NCBI RefSeq assembly: GCF_007827595.1
Contig: NZ_VISR01000001.1
Span: forward strand, 186,001-250,000
Source of the DNA: Streptomyces sp. BK340
Lineage (GTDB): Bacteria; Actinomycetota; Actinomycetes; Streptomycetales; Streptomycetaceae
Direction of reading: 5' to 3'
DNA: 64,000 nt
Below the pieces are notes generated by a model. That model did no database searches, was not told the DNA's origin, and saw nothing but the letters and a program-made list of their open reading frames with translations. This document shows positions 56,518 through 64,000 of the stretch, one piece after another. Position numbers and translations under genes: made by a program. Numbering within the stretch: position 1 is the first letter of the stretch; each line of letters opens with the position of its first letter.

Positions 56518-58461
56518 GTGGGAGAGAAGCGCGAGGCGGGTGGCTCCGAGGTCTCGGGGTCGGAGCAGCTGCTGTTCGGGGGGCCGCTGCGGTACGACAT
56601 GGGGTGGAACGAGCACGCGGAGGCCTTTCTGGAGCTGAGCTTCCGGGCGATGGTGGTCCGGTTGCCCGGCATGCTGGCGTCCAGCCTGCGGCTGGCCCGC
56701 CGGGCGGACCCGCGGGCGGCCCGGGTCGTGCTGGCCACCGAGCTCGCCCGGGGCGTGACCCAGGCGGTGAGCCTGCTGGCCGTGAACAGCGCACTCGGGA
56801 AGCTGCTTGCCGGGCCCGACATCGCGCAGCGGCTGCGCGCGGCCGCCCCCGCCCTGGCCGTCGTGGCCGCCGTGATGCTGGTCGCGGCGCTGCTGCGGGC
56901 CGCTTCGACCTATGCCACCGGACGGCTGGAGCCCAAGGTGGAGCGGGTGGCCACCGAGCTGTACCTGGAGCGGGCGGCCAACGTGGAGCTGGCCGCGATC
57001 GAGGACCACGCCTTCCACAAACTGCTGGACACCGCCCAGTACGGCGCCAGGTCCGCCCGCGGCATGATCTCCATCGGTGCCCGGGTCGTCAACGCGGTGA
57101 TCTCCCTGATCGCGGCGGCCGGTGTGCTCACCGTGCTGCATCCGGCACTGCTGCCGCTGCTGGTCACCATGACCCTGCCCAGTGCCTGGGGCGCCCTGGT
57201 CAACGCCCGCCGCCGCTACGAGTCCTTCCACACCTGGGTGCAGCACGCCCGCGCGGGCCATCTGATCGGCAACCTGCTCACCGAGCCCGCCGCGGCGCCG
57301 GAGATCCGGGTGCACGGCGTCGGCCCGTTCCTGCTGCGGCATTTCCGCGCCATGTCGGAGACCGCCGAGGCGGAGCAGGCCCGGCTGTCCCGGCTGGCGG
57401 CCCGGACCGGCCTGGTCGCGGCCGCCTGGACGGGGCTCGCGACCGTCGCGACGTACGCCACGCTGGGCGCGCTGCTGCTGGGCGGCGCGATGGCCCTGTC
57501 CGTGGCCGGTACGGCGGTGATCGCGATCCGTACCGGATCGGCGAGCCTGGACACGCTGGTGCTGGAGATCAACGAGCTGCACGAGGAGGCCCTGTTCGTG
57601 GGCGATCTGCAGCGGCTGTACACCGAGGCGGCCGAGCGTGCGATCCCGGCCGGGGGCCTGCCGCTGCCCGAGGAGCCACGCGAGATCCGGTTCGAGAACG
57701 TCACGTTCGGCTATCCGGGTGAGGCGTCCCACCCCGCCCTCGACGACGTGAGCCTCACGCTCCCGCTCGGCCGGATCATCGCGCTCGTCGGCGAGAACGG
57801 CTCGGGCAAGACCACCCTGGTCAAGCTGCTCGCGGGTCTCTACACACCGGACCGGGGCCGGATCCTGTGGGACGGTGTCGACGCCGCGAGCGCCGACCGG
57901 CGGCTGCTCGCCGAGCGCGTCGCGATGGTGGCCCAGGACTTCAAGCGCTGGCCGTTCACCGCACGGGTGAACGTGGCCGTCGGCCGCTCCTCCGCGCCCC
58001 TCACCGAGGAACGTCTGACCGCGTCGATCGCCGAGGCGGGGGCCGAGGAGGTGGTGGCGGATCTGCCGCGCGGCCTGGACACGCTGCTGGCGCGCAACTT
58101 CAGCGGCGGCCACGAGCTGTCCGGCGGCCAGTGGCAGCGCCTCGGCATCGCCCGGGCGGCCTACCGGCGCGGGCGCATCCTGATCGTGGACGAGCCGACG
58201 GCTGCGCTGGACGCGCGGGCCGAGCTGGAGGTGTTCGACAAGATCCGGGCGCTGGCGGGCAGCGGTCAGACGGTCGTTCTGATCACCCACCGGCTGGCCT
58301 CGGTCCGCCATGCCGATCTGGTGCACGTGCTGGAGCACGGGCGGCTTGTGGAGTCGGGCACTCCGGAGGAACTCCTGGCCAGGGGCGGTGTCTACGCGGA
58401 GCTGTACGCGCTGCAGGCGGAGCAGTTCACGGCGAAGGTGCCGGCCCCGAAGCCGGCCTGA
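56518..58461 (+). CDS. ABC transporter, fused permease-ATPase, 647 aa
   Basis: Half-transporter exporter. After an 80-residue N-terminal region come six spans (about residues 90-370; helix pairs around LAVVAAVMLVAALLRAAS, VVNAVISLIAAAGVLTVL and ATYATLGALLLGGAMALSV). The nucleotide-binding domain follows: Walker A VGENGSGKTT, Q-loop MVAQDFKRWPFT, signature LSGGQWQR, Walker B ILIVDEPTAALD, H-loop LITHRLASVRHAD. The LSGGQWQR variant and long N terminus resemble exporters of peptides or lantibiotics. GTG 56518 with GGAGGGG 6 bases upstream. Substrate unknown; works as a homodimer if no partner exists. Confidence 0.9.
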   Translation: MGEKREAGGSEVSGSEQLLFGGPLRYDMGWNEHAEAFLELSFRAMVVRLPGMLASSLRLARRADPRAARVVLATELARGVTQAVSLLAVNSALGKLLAGPDIAQRLRAAAPALAVVAAVMLVAALLRAASTYATGRLEPKVERVATELYLERAANVELAAIEDHAFHKLLDTAQYGARSARGMISIGARVVNAVISLIAAAGVLTVLHPALLPLLVTMTLPSAWGALVNARRRYESFHTWVQHARAGHLIGNLLTEPAAAPEIRVHGVGPFLLRHFRAMSETAEAEQARLSRLAARTGLVAAAWTGLATVATYATLGALLLGGAMALSVAGTAVIAIRTGSASLDTLVLEINELHEEALFVGDLQRLYTEAAERAIPAGGLPLPEEPREIRFENVTFGYPGEASHPALDDVSLTLPLGRIIALVGENGSGKTTLVKLLAGLYTPDRGRILWDGVDAASADRRLLAERVAMVAQDFKRWPFTARVNVAVGRSSAPLTEERLTASIAEAGAEEVVADLPRGLDTLLARNFSGGHELSGGQWQRLGIARAAYRRGRILIVDEPTAALDARAELEVFDKIRALAGSGQTVVLITHRLASVRHADLVHVLEHGRLVESGTPEELLARGGVYAELYALQAEQFTAKVPAPKPA

Positions 58462-58467
58462 GCCGGC

Positions 58468-58641
58468 TCACTCCGTGGCGTCGCCGCGCACGATGACCAG
58501 GAAGGTGTCCGTCGCGAGGTCCATGACGACCTCGGCGGGCAGGCCTTCGAGCCGCCGGGCGTGCGCGAACTCCTCGGCCGGCCACGATCCCCGCGGGCCA
58601 CCTGCGGGAAAGCACTCGAGCACGGTTCGCCCGTTCACCAT
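58468..58641 (-). CDS. small conserved protein, 57 aa
   Basis: Small acidic protein, MVNGRTVLECFPAGGPRGSW then a helix (PAEEFAHARRLEGL) and a beta hairpin (VVMDLATDTFLVIVRG). ATG 58641 chosen because GGAGGT lies 7 bases upstream; the open frame continues to 58788 without coding character. Convergent with the ABC exporter 6 bp away. Family unknown to me; the clear ribosome site and folded pattern suggest a real gene. Confidence 0.65.
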   Translation of the reverse strand: MVNGRTVLECFPAGGPRGSWPAEEFAHARRLEGLPAEVVMDLATDTFLVIVRGDATE

Positions 58642-58815
58642 CTCGCACCTCCAGAAAGCGTCGTACTTCTTGGAGTTAACGCCCTGGAGAAGGCTGACGG
58701 CTCGCTCGGTGACGGGACTGAGACATTGTTGACACCGGGTCAGGGCAGACCGTGAGAATCCGATCACTTTCCGATAGGAACGGCACATTCGGCGACAGTC
58801 TCGCCAGGTTCTGTG

Positions 58816-59460
58816 TCACTCCTCGTATTCGTCGTGGTACCGGAGCCGGTCGCTGCCCGCCGGGTCACGGCCGAGCGCGGTGAGGTCGAGCAGGCCGGTG
58901 GTGGCGCCGAGTCCGTCCAGGCCGTCGTCGTGGACCGAGTAGGTGTGGAAGACCTGGTCGCGCTCCCGCAGGAAGCAGCTGAGGCCGGGCCGCTCGACCA
59001 GCTCCCCGGCGCGCTCGACGGTCGCCTCGAAGTCACGGTTGAAGTCGCTGTGGCAGGACGAGTACCACGGTACCGCCCAGCCCATCCGCGCCTTGAACGG
59101 CAGGAGCCGGGTGAACGGCGCCCGGGAGACGGCCGCGAACGAGGTGTTCCGGGCCCGCAGATGGGCGAGGTGGCCGACCTGGTCGAGGAAGGCCGCGCAG
59201 CACGGGCAGCCCGCCTCCCACTCCGGCGCGAACATGAAGTGGTGGACGACGAGTTGGGCCCGCCCCTCGAAGAGGTCGAGGAGGGTGGCCTTGCCGTCGC
59301 CGCCCTCGAAGACGTACTCCGGGTCGACCTCGACCACGGGCAGCCGCCGCCGCTCGGCGCTCAGTATGTCCCGCGCCCTGCTGACCGCCTCCTCCTTGCG
59401 CAGCAACTCCTCGCGCGCCGCGCGCCACTGCTCACGCGAGACGATCTCCGGAAGCGACAT
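58816..59460 (-). CDS. DUF899-family thioredoxin-like protein, 214 aa
   Basis: DUF899 proteins have a thioredoxin-like fold. Visible are LVVHHFMFAPEWEAGCPCCAAFLDQVGHL (C-P-C-C motif, about residues 86-90), TSFAAVSRAPFTRLLPFKARMGW, and the end FHTYSVHDDGLDGLGATTGLLDLTALGRD. These match the family well. Likely redox-active, but substrate is unknown. Transcribed alone, on the same strand as the amidohydrolase gene 141 bp upstream. Confidence 0.9.
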   Translation of the reverse strand: MSLPEIVSREQWRAAREELLRKEEAVSRARDILSAERRRLPVVEVDPEYVFEGGDGKATLLDLFEGRAQLVVHHFMFAPEWEAGCPCCAAFLDQVGHLAHLRARNTSFAAVSRAPFTRLLPFKARMGWAVPWYSSCHSDFNRDFEATVERAGELVERPGLSCFLRERDQVFHTYSVHDDGLDGLGATTGLLDLTALGRDPAGSDRLRYHDEYEE

Positions 59461-59601
59461 GGGCCCTCCTGTCCGCCGGTCGGTTCGGGGTGGTGACCGC
59501 CGGCGGGGGCGGAACTCATCGGAGTACGGCGCCGGATTCCGGGATTTTTCTCCGGCACCGCTCAGGCGCCCCGGAGCCGGCTCACCCGTCCCGGGCCGGA
59601 C

Positions 59602-60954
59602 TCAGGTGTCGTACTCCTGGATGCGCCGTCCGTGGCTCCGGTCGATCAGGGCGGGCAGTCTCCGGTCCAGCTCGCCCACGACGGCGGGCACGTCGAGGGT
59701 GAGGAGCTCGCGGTCCCGCATCAGGACGCGGCCGTCCACGACGGTGGTACGGACGTCGGCGGAGCGGGCGCTGTGCACGAGGGTGGCGGCGAGGTCGTGG
59801 ACCGGCCGGGTGTGCGGGCCGGTGAGGTCGACCAGGATGATGTCGGCACGCCGGCCGGGGGCGAGGGTCCCGATGCTGCCGCCGAGGCCGACCGCGCGGG
59901 CGCTCTGCAGCGTGGCGTGGTGCAGGGCCTGGCGGGAGGTCAGCCAGCGCGGGTCGCCCTCGGTGGACTTCTGGATCAGGGAGGTCAGCGCCATCGACTC
60001 CCACACGTCGAGGGAGTTGTTGGAGGCGGCGCCGTCCGTGGCGAGGCCGACGGGGACACCGATCGCGCGCAGGGCCCGTACCGGGGTGGTGCCGGGCCAG
60101 GCGAACTTGAGATAGCCGCGGGGTGCGGTCGCCACCGCCGTACGGCCCCTCGTGCGGGCGAGGAGCGGCAGGTCGCGCTCGATGATGCCGGTGCCGTGGG
60201 CGACGAGCAGGTCGGTGTCGAGGAGTCCGGTGCGGTCGAGGACCTCGACGGGGGTGACGCCGTGCCGGGCGAGGCTGGTGTCGGTCTGGTCGCGGTTCTC
60301 GGCGGCGTGCAGGTGGACGGGAAGGCCGTGGGCGCGGGCGAGCTCGGCGGTGGCGGTGAGGTCGGCGTCCGTGACGGTGTAGGGGGCGTGCGGTGCGAGG
60401 GCGGTGGTGATGCGCCCGCCCGCGGCGCCCCGGTGGCCCAGCGCGAACTCCAGTGACCGTTCCCGTCCTCGCGGACCCTGTGAGGAGAAGTAGGCCTCGC
60501 CGAGGTGGGCCCGCATCCCGCACTCGGTGACGACGTCGGCGACCACGTCCATGTGGAAGTAGTGGTCGGCGAAGCAGGTGACCCCGCCGCGGATCATCTC
60601 GGCGCAGGCGAGCCGGGCGCCCAGTTCGACGTCCTTCCCGGTGAGGTTGGACTCGACGGGCCAGACGACGTCGTTGAACCACTCCTCGGTCGGCAGGTCC
60701 TCGGCGAGCCCGCGCAGGGCGACCATCGGTGCGTGCGTGTGGCAGTTGACGAGTCCGGGCATCGCGACCTGCCCGCGCGCCTCGATCCGCTCCGTGGCCG
60801 GCAGGTCCGCCGCGGCGGCCGCGGTGGTCACCGCCTCGATCACGCCTTCGCGTACGACGATCGCGGCGTCCTCACGGAAGGCGATCCGCTCGTCCCCGTC
60901 GTGCACGAGGACGGTGCAGCCGGTGACGATCAGGTCGGCGGGAGAGGCGCTCAT
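59602..60954 (-). CDS. TRZ/ATZ-type amidohydrolase, 450 aa
   Basis: Metal-dependent TIM-barrel hydrolase or deaminase like atrazine chlorohydrolase and 5'-methylthioadenosine/S-adenosylhomocysteine deaminase. Metal ligands: the HxH pair in NCHTHAPMV (about residue 70), a His in HLHAAENRDQTD, a His in VAHGTGI, and an Asp in ATDGAASNN. The ATG at 60954 is 6 bp from a TACGTT hexamer and may be leaderless; the frame extends to 62991 but that part overlaps the next gene out of frame. Deamination of an adenine- or guanine-like compound is the best guess. Confidence 0.9.
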   Translation of the reverse strand: MSASPADLIVTGCTVLVHDGDERIAFREDAAIVVREGVIEAVTTAAAAADLPATERIEARGQVAMPGLVNCHTHAPMVALRGLAEDLPTEEWFNDVVWPVESNLTGKDVELGARLACAEMIRGGVTCFADHYFHMDVVADVVTECGMRAHLGEAYFSSQGPRGRERSLEFALGHRGAAGGRITTALAPHAPYTVTDADLTATAELARAHGLPVHLHAAENRDQTDTSLARHGVTPVEVLDRTGLLDTDLLVAHGTGIIERDLPLLARTRGRTAVATAPRGYLKFAWPGTTPVRALRAIGVPVGLATDGAASNNSLDVWESMALTSLIQKSTEGDPRWLTSRQALHHATLQSARAVGLGGSIGTLAPGRRADIILVDLTGPHTRPVHDLAATLVHSARSADVRTTVVDGRVLMRDRELLTLDVPAVVGELDRRLPALIDRSHGRRIQEYDT

Positions 60955-61010
60955 GGGGCCAACGTACGACGGTCCCGTACCGGAGGGCGGGCCGAATCGC
61001 CCGGCCGGTG

Positions 61011-62894
61011 CTACGCGGCGGCAGGCGGCCGGCCAGGCTCCCGGCCGTCTTCCAACTCGTCGAGCAGTTCCTGCAGTTGACGGGTGTGCCGTGGGGTGAG
61101 GCGGCCGGTGTCGTCGAGGTGTACGGCGCAGGCCGTGGTGGTGTCGACGAGTCGTTCCAGGACGGCGGCGACGGCGTCCGTGCCCTCGGTGTGCCGGGCG
61201 AGGGCGGGCAGTTCGGCGGCGGAGAGCGCGATCGCGGTACGGGCTTCGGCGAGGGTGCGGTAGGCCTCGCGGCGCAGCGCCCATCGTTCGGTGCGGTCGC
61301 CGGACTCGTTCAGGACGTGCACGAGATAGGCGTGCGCGGCGCTCGCGGCGACGGCGAGCCGGGCCCGTACCCCGCCGCCCCGCTCCCCCGGCATCGGCAG
61401 ATGTCCGACGATCAGCACGATCACGCAGGCCAGCAGGGTCTCGCCGATCCGGCTGACGGAGGCCTGCGGCTCGCCGCCGGCCATCACCAGGGCCAGCACG
61501 AGGACGGTGACGACGGTGGTGAGGGCGCCGAAGTTCCGGGTGGCGACGGGGACGAGCGCCCCGCACACCGCCACCAGCACGATCAGCCCCTCCGGGCGCG
61601 GCAGCGGCGTGGCGAGCCCGGCGAACACCAGGGCACCGAGCACGGTCCCGGCGGCCCGGCTCAGCACGCGGGAGGCGAGCGGCCCGAGGTCGGGCTTGAC
61701 GAGGAAGACGGCGGTGGCGGGCAGCCAGTACCAGTGCTGGTGCTGCCCGTACCAGCGGGTGTGGTGCAGGGCCTGGGCGACGGCGGCGCTGGCCCCGAAG
61801 CAGAGCGCGACGCGCAGCCCGTACTCCCGTCCGCCGGTGCCGAGCGCGGCCCGGACGGCGTCCGCGACGCCGCGGCGCCGGGCGAACGGCCGGTGTGCGC
61901 CGCCCGCGGTCCGGTCGAAGGCCTCCGCTGCGCGCAGCAGGGCGTTGTCGAGGGCGCGCAGGGCGGGGGCGACGGGGCTTGCCCCGCGCGAGCGAAGCCG
62001 AGCGTGGGGGAACCCAGGGGCCGGCAGCGGGCCGGTGCCGGTGTTGCCGCGGACGGCGGCGGCGAGCCGCCGGGGCCCTTCCGCCGCGCGCGCGGAGACG
62101 GGCTCGCCCGCCCAGGCGAGGGCGGTGGCGGCTTCGGCCATGGGCAGCGCGGCGGCGTACTGGGCGTGCAGCCTGCGCTCGGCGGTGGAGCCGGCGCACC
62201 GGCGCAGCCGGGGCCCGGCGAGGGCGTCCTGGGCGTGGTCGAGGGCGGCGGTGAGCGCGGCCCGGCGGGTGGTGGCGGTGTCGCCGCCCACGGCGTCGAG
62301 CAGCTCGGCGACGGCGTCGTACACGTCGGCGACCGCCTCCCGTTCGCCGTCGAAGCGGAAGTCCCCGGTGAGCGAACCGGGCGTGGGCAGCGCCAGCCGC
62401 AGCAGGAGCAGCCAGCCGGCGCCGGCGAGGAAGGCGAGGGCCCGCTGCCAGCCGCTCTCGGCCGCCGGCATCCCCGCACCGATGGCGGCGGCGACGAGCA
62501 GCTGGGTACCGGCGGCGGAGGCGACGGGCCCGACGGCACTCGCGCCTCCTGCGGCCAGCCCGAGGAGAGTGAGGAAGAGGGTCAGCGGTACGGCGGACAG
62601 CAGCTGCCCGGTGTACGTCCCCACGAGCAGCCCGAGGGCGCCGGCCAGCGCGGGCACCCCGAGCCGACGGACGGAGGCCCGCCTGCTGCCGGGCCGGTCG
62701 TTGATACCGGCGAGCATCGCGGCGATGGCGGCGACCACCCCGTCGGAGACATGTCCCGCGACGACGCCGGCGAGCAGCAGCGGCCCGGCGGCGAGCGCAC
62801 CCCGGGTCACCGCGCTCCAGGGGACGGGCCCGCGCTGGGTGCGGAACGCATGGGCGAGCCAAGGGGGCAGGGTCGGTACGGCGGGGCGCGGCAC
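61011..62894 (-). CDS. FUSC-family membrane protein, 627 aa
   Basis: Fusaric-acid-resistance/aromatic-acid-exporter-like membrane protein. A first block of about six spans (residues about 25-160), a soluble helical region (about 165-350), and a second block of about six spans (about 385-515; LVVAVCGALVPVATRNFG-type helices) are followed by a helical C-terminal domain (AHAYLVHVLNESGDRTERW onward). This two-block layout is standard for bacterial FUSC proteins. GTG 62894 chosen because AGGAG lies 4 bases upstream and the frame above (to 63092) is not conserved. Probable efflux of aromatic or weak acids. Confidence 0.85.
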   Translation of the reverse strand: MPRPAVPTLPPWLAHAFRTQRGPVPWSAVTRGALAAGPLLLAGVVAGHVSDGVVAAIAAMLAGINDRPGSRRASVRRLGVPALAGALGLLVGTYTGQLLSAVPLTLFLTLLGLAAGGASAVGPVASAAGTQLLVAAAIGAGMPAAESGWQRALAFLAGAGWLLLLRLALPTPGSLTGDFRFDGEREAVADVYDAVAELLDAVGGDTATTRRAALTAALDHAQDALAGPRLRRCAGSTAERRLHAQYAAALPMAEAATALAWAGEPVSARAAEGPRRLAAAVRGNTGTGPLPAPGFPHARLRSRGASPVAPALRALDNALLRAAEAFDRTAGGAHRPFARRRGVADAVRAALGTGGREYGLRVALCFGASAAVAQALHHTRWYGQHQHWYWLPATAVFLVKPDLGPLASRVLSRAAGTVLGALVFAGLATPLPRPEGLIVLVAVCGALVPVATRNFGALTTVVTVLVLALVMAGGEPQASVSRIGETLLACVIVLIVGHLPMPGERGGGVRARLAVAASAAHAYLVHVLNESGDRTERWALRREAYRTLAEARTAIALSAAELPALARHTEGTDAVAAVLERLVDTTTACAVHLDDTGRLTPRHTRQLQELLDELEDGREPGRPPAAA

Positions 62895-63318
62895 GGGGCT
62901 CCTGTTCGTTCGAGGGCAGGGGTGAGCCTTCGGACGACGGCGGCCGGACTGCTGGATGTGTGTCCCACGGTAGATCGCTTTCACCGGGCAAACGGGGTGA
63001 TCACGTTTCGGGGAGGTGAAAGGTGGCGGGGTGGGGGGTTTCTTTATGAACGCAATGTGCCCGGGGTCCTGGGGCCAAGGTCGCCCCCTCACCTCTCGGG
63101 ACCCGGTCCGAGGATCGTGCGGGGCGTTCGGCGAGGGCCGCCGCCCGGCGCCGGCGGCGGGCGGTGTCGGCGAGGGTCACGGTGGCGCGCCGGGAGGCGG
63201 GCGGCGGCACGTCGGACCGGCCGTCCGGGGCCGTTGCCGAGCCGGAAATTCGGGTGCGGAGGCTGGGGCGGGCGCCGGATGATCGGCAGGTTGTCCACCC
63301 ACCACCCTTGGGGCCGCC
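62895..63318. other. 424-bp divergent intergenic region (FUSC / RidA-GNAT)
   Basis: No convincing gene. It contains the perfect octamer palindrome GTGATCAC (62997-63004) flanked by AAACG (62990-62994) and CGTTT (63004-63008), a possible regulator site about 100 bp upstream of the FUSC start. A short rightward open frame (63016-63282) is Gly/Ala/Arg-rich and looks non-coding. Confidence 0.55.
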
Positions 63319-64000
63319 ATGATTCGCCGAGTGACCGTACCGGGGCTCTTCCCGCCGCCCACCTACTCCCACGCCTCCGTCGTCGAGGCCGGGACGAAGC
63401 TCGCGTTTCTCGCGGGAGCCGTGCCGCTCGACGCGAAGGGGGAGGTGGTGGGAGCCGGGGATCCCGTGCGGCAGGCGGAGCAGGTGGTCGCCAATCTCCG
63501 GGAGCAACTGCGCTCGGTGGGCAGCGACTTGGAGCATGTCGTCGCGACCGACGTGTACGTCGTGAGCGGCGAGCCGTCGGTGCTGTCCGCGGTGTGGGAG
63601 GTCGTCGAGGCCTCGGGGCTGAGCCGGGGACCGCACTCGTCGACGCTGCTCGGTGTCGCCTGCCTCGGGTACACCGGGCAGCTGGTGGAGATCACGGCGA
63701 CGGCCGTGGTGCCGGAGCGGGAGGAGGGCGGGGTGACGGCGGAGCCGGTCCTTCGCCGTGCGGTGGCGGCGGACGCCCGTGCCGTCGCCGACGTGTGGCT
63801 GCGGTCCTACGACGCCGCGTTGCCCACGGTCGTGCGGCCGCGCTCCGACGACGACGTGCGCGACTACTTCCGTGAGGTCGTGGTGCCGTCGCGGGAGACC
63901 TGGGTCGCCGCGACGGGAGACGGCGAGATCGTGGGCATGATGGTGCTCGCCGGCGACGAGCTGTCCCAGCTGTACCTCGACCCCGGCTGGCGCGGCCGTG
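63319..64000 (+). CDS. RidA-GNAT fusion protein, 3' end missing
   Basis: Runs off the window without a stop: 227 residues visible. Residues 1 to about 130 are a RidA/YjgF-type fold (SHASVVEAGTKLAFLAGAVPLDAKGEVVG; VANLREQLRSVGSDLEHVVATDVYVVS; GQLVEITATAVVP). From about residue 140 a GNAT acetyltransferase begins (VLRRAVAADARAVADVWLRSYDAALP ... WVAATGDGEIVGMMVLAGDELSQLYLDPGWRGR), cut just where the acetyl-CoA loop should follow. In the RidA part PHSSTLLGVACLG stands where canonical enamine deaminases have a catalytic Arg, so that activity may be absent. ATG 63319 is the only good start after an in-frame stop at 63280; ribosome site weak. Confidence 0.83.
   Translation, partial: MIRRVTVPGLFPPPTYSHASVVEAGTKLAFLAGAVPLDAKGEVVGAGDPVRQAEQVVANLREQLRSVGSDLEHVVATDVYVVSGEPSVLSAVWEVVEASGLSRGPHSSTLLGVACLGYTGQLVEITATAVVPEREEGGVTAEPVLRRAVAADARAVADVWLRSYDAALPTVVRPRSDDDVRDYFREVVVPSRETWVAATGDGEIVGMMVLAGDELSQLYLDPGWRGR

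Noticed and set aside
60955..62991. Upstream extension of the amidohydrolase frame through the FUSC gene
   Set aside because: Arg-rich non-coding translation; the enzyme fold begins at the ATG at 60954.
63016..63282. Rightward open frame of 88 codons before the RidA-GNAT gene
   Set aside because: Gly/Ala/Arg-rich, no ribosome site of note, no recognisable fold.

Overview
The window is high-GC actinobacterial chromosome and almost certainly Streptomyces. Third codon positions are heavily G/C, GTG starts are common, and many promoters look leaderless. It carries whiA, an RbpA-family RNA polymerase-binding protein, DUF397/DUF5753 regulator pairs and TerD proteins. The gene order pgi / rbpA-like / secG-tpiA-pgk-gap / whiA-yvcK-rapZ-uvrC / uvrA / aroQ / terC-terD-uvrB matches the conserved Streptomyces core as I remember it; I could not check this by alignment. 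I see no tRNA, rRNA, insertion sequence, prophage or CRISPR array, so this is core chromosome rather than an island.

Layout. 1-2.9 kb: a MacB/FtsX-type ABC transporter whose ATPase is cut by the window edge. 2.9-10.1 kb: glycolysis (pgi; gap-pgk-tpiA-secG) around an MFS exporter and an RbpA paralogue. 10.4-13.4 kb: a large secreted zinc carboxypeptidase. 13.5-18.7 kb: an overlapping operon uvrC-rapZ-yvcK-whiA. 19-23 kb: an HTH protein, a Rieske protein and a LacI regulator with a sugar kinase. 23-27.7 kb: uvrA, a mycothiol-dependent isomerase-like protein and a metallo-beta-lactamase-fold hydrolase. 28-30.7 kb: an amino-acid ABC importer. 30.7-34.9 kb: aroQ and cation/metabolite transporters, ending with terC. 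35.1-42.7 kb: TerD proteins, uvrB, an MHYT membrane protein, a glycerophosphodiesterase and ogt. 42.7-50 kb: a VOC protein, a pseudouridine catabolism pair, a methyltransferase, corA, an F420-type oxidoreductase and small conserved proteins. 50-54 kb: gltD and a divergent AhpD-like/MocR pair. 53.8-56.2 kb: a DUF397/DUF5753/anti-sigma-kinase cluster. 56.5-64 kb: an ABC exporter, a small protein, a DUF899 protein, an amidohydrolase, an FUSC membrane protein and a RidA-GNAT fusion running off the end.

Two regulatory stories stand out. First, five genes (uvrA, uvrB, uvrC, ogt and an MFS exporter) have the same promoter pattern, TTGTCRGTG-N8-TANNNT. This is the known RecA/LexA-independent, PafBC-dependent DNA-damage promoter of actinobacteria, so one repair regulon is scattered across 37 kb. 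Because uvrC heads the uvrC-rapZ-yvcK-whiA operon, the sporulation regulator WhiA lies downstream of a damage-inducible promoter. Second, terC has a leader that matches the yybP-ykoY manganese riboswitch. Its 3' P1 strand is perfectly complementary, over 10 nt, to the terC ribosome-binding region, which gives a readable translational switch.
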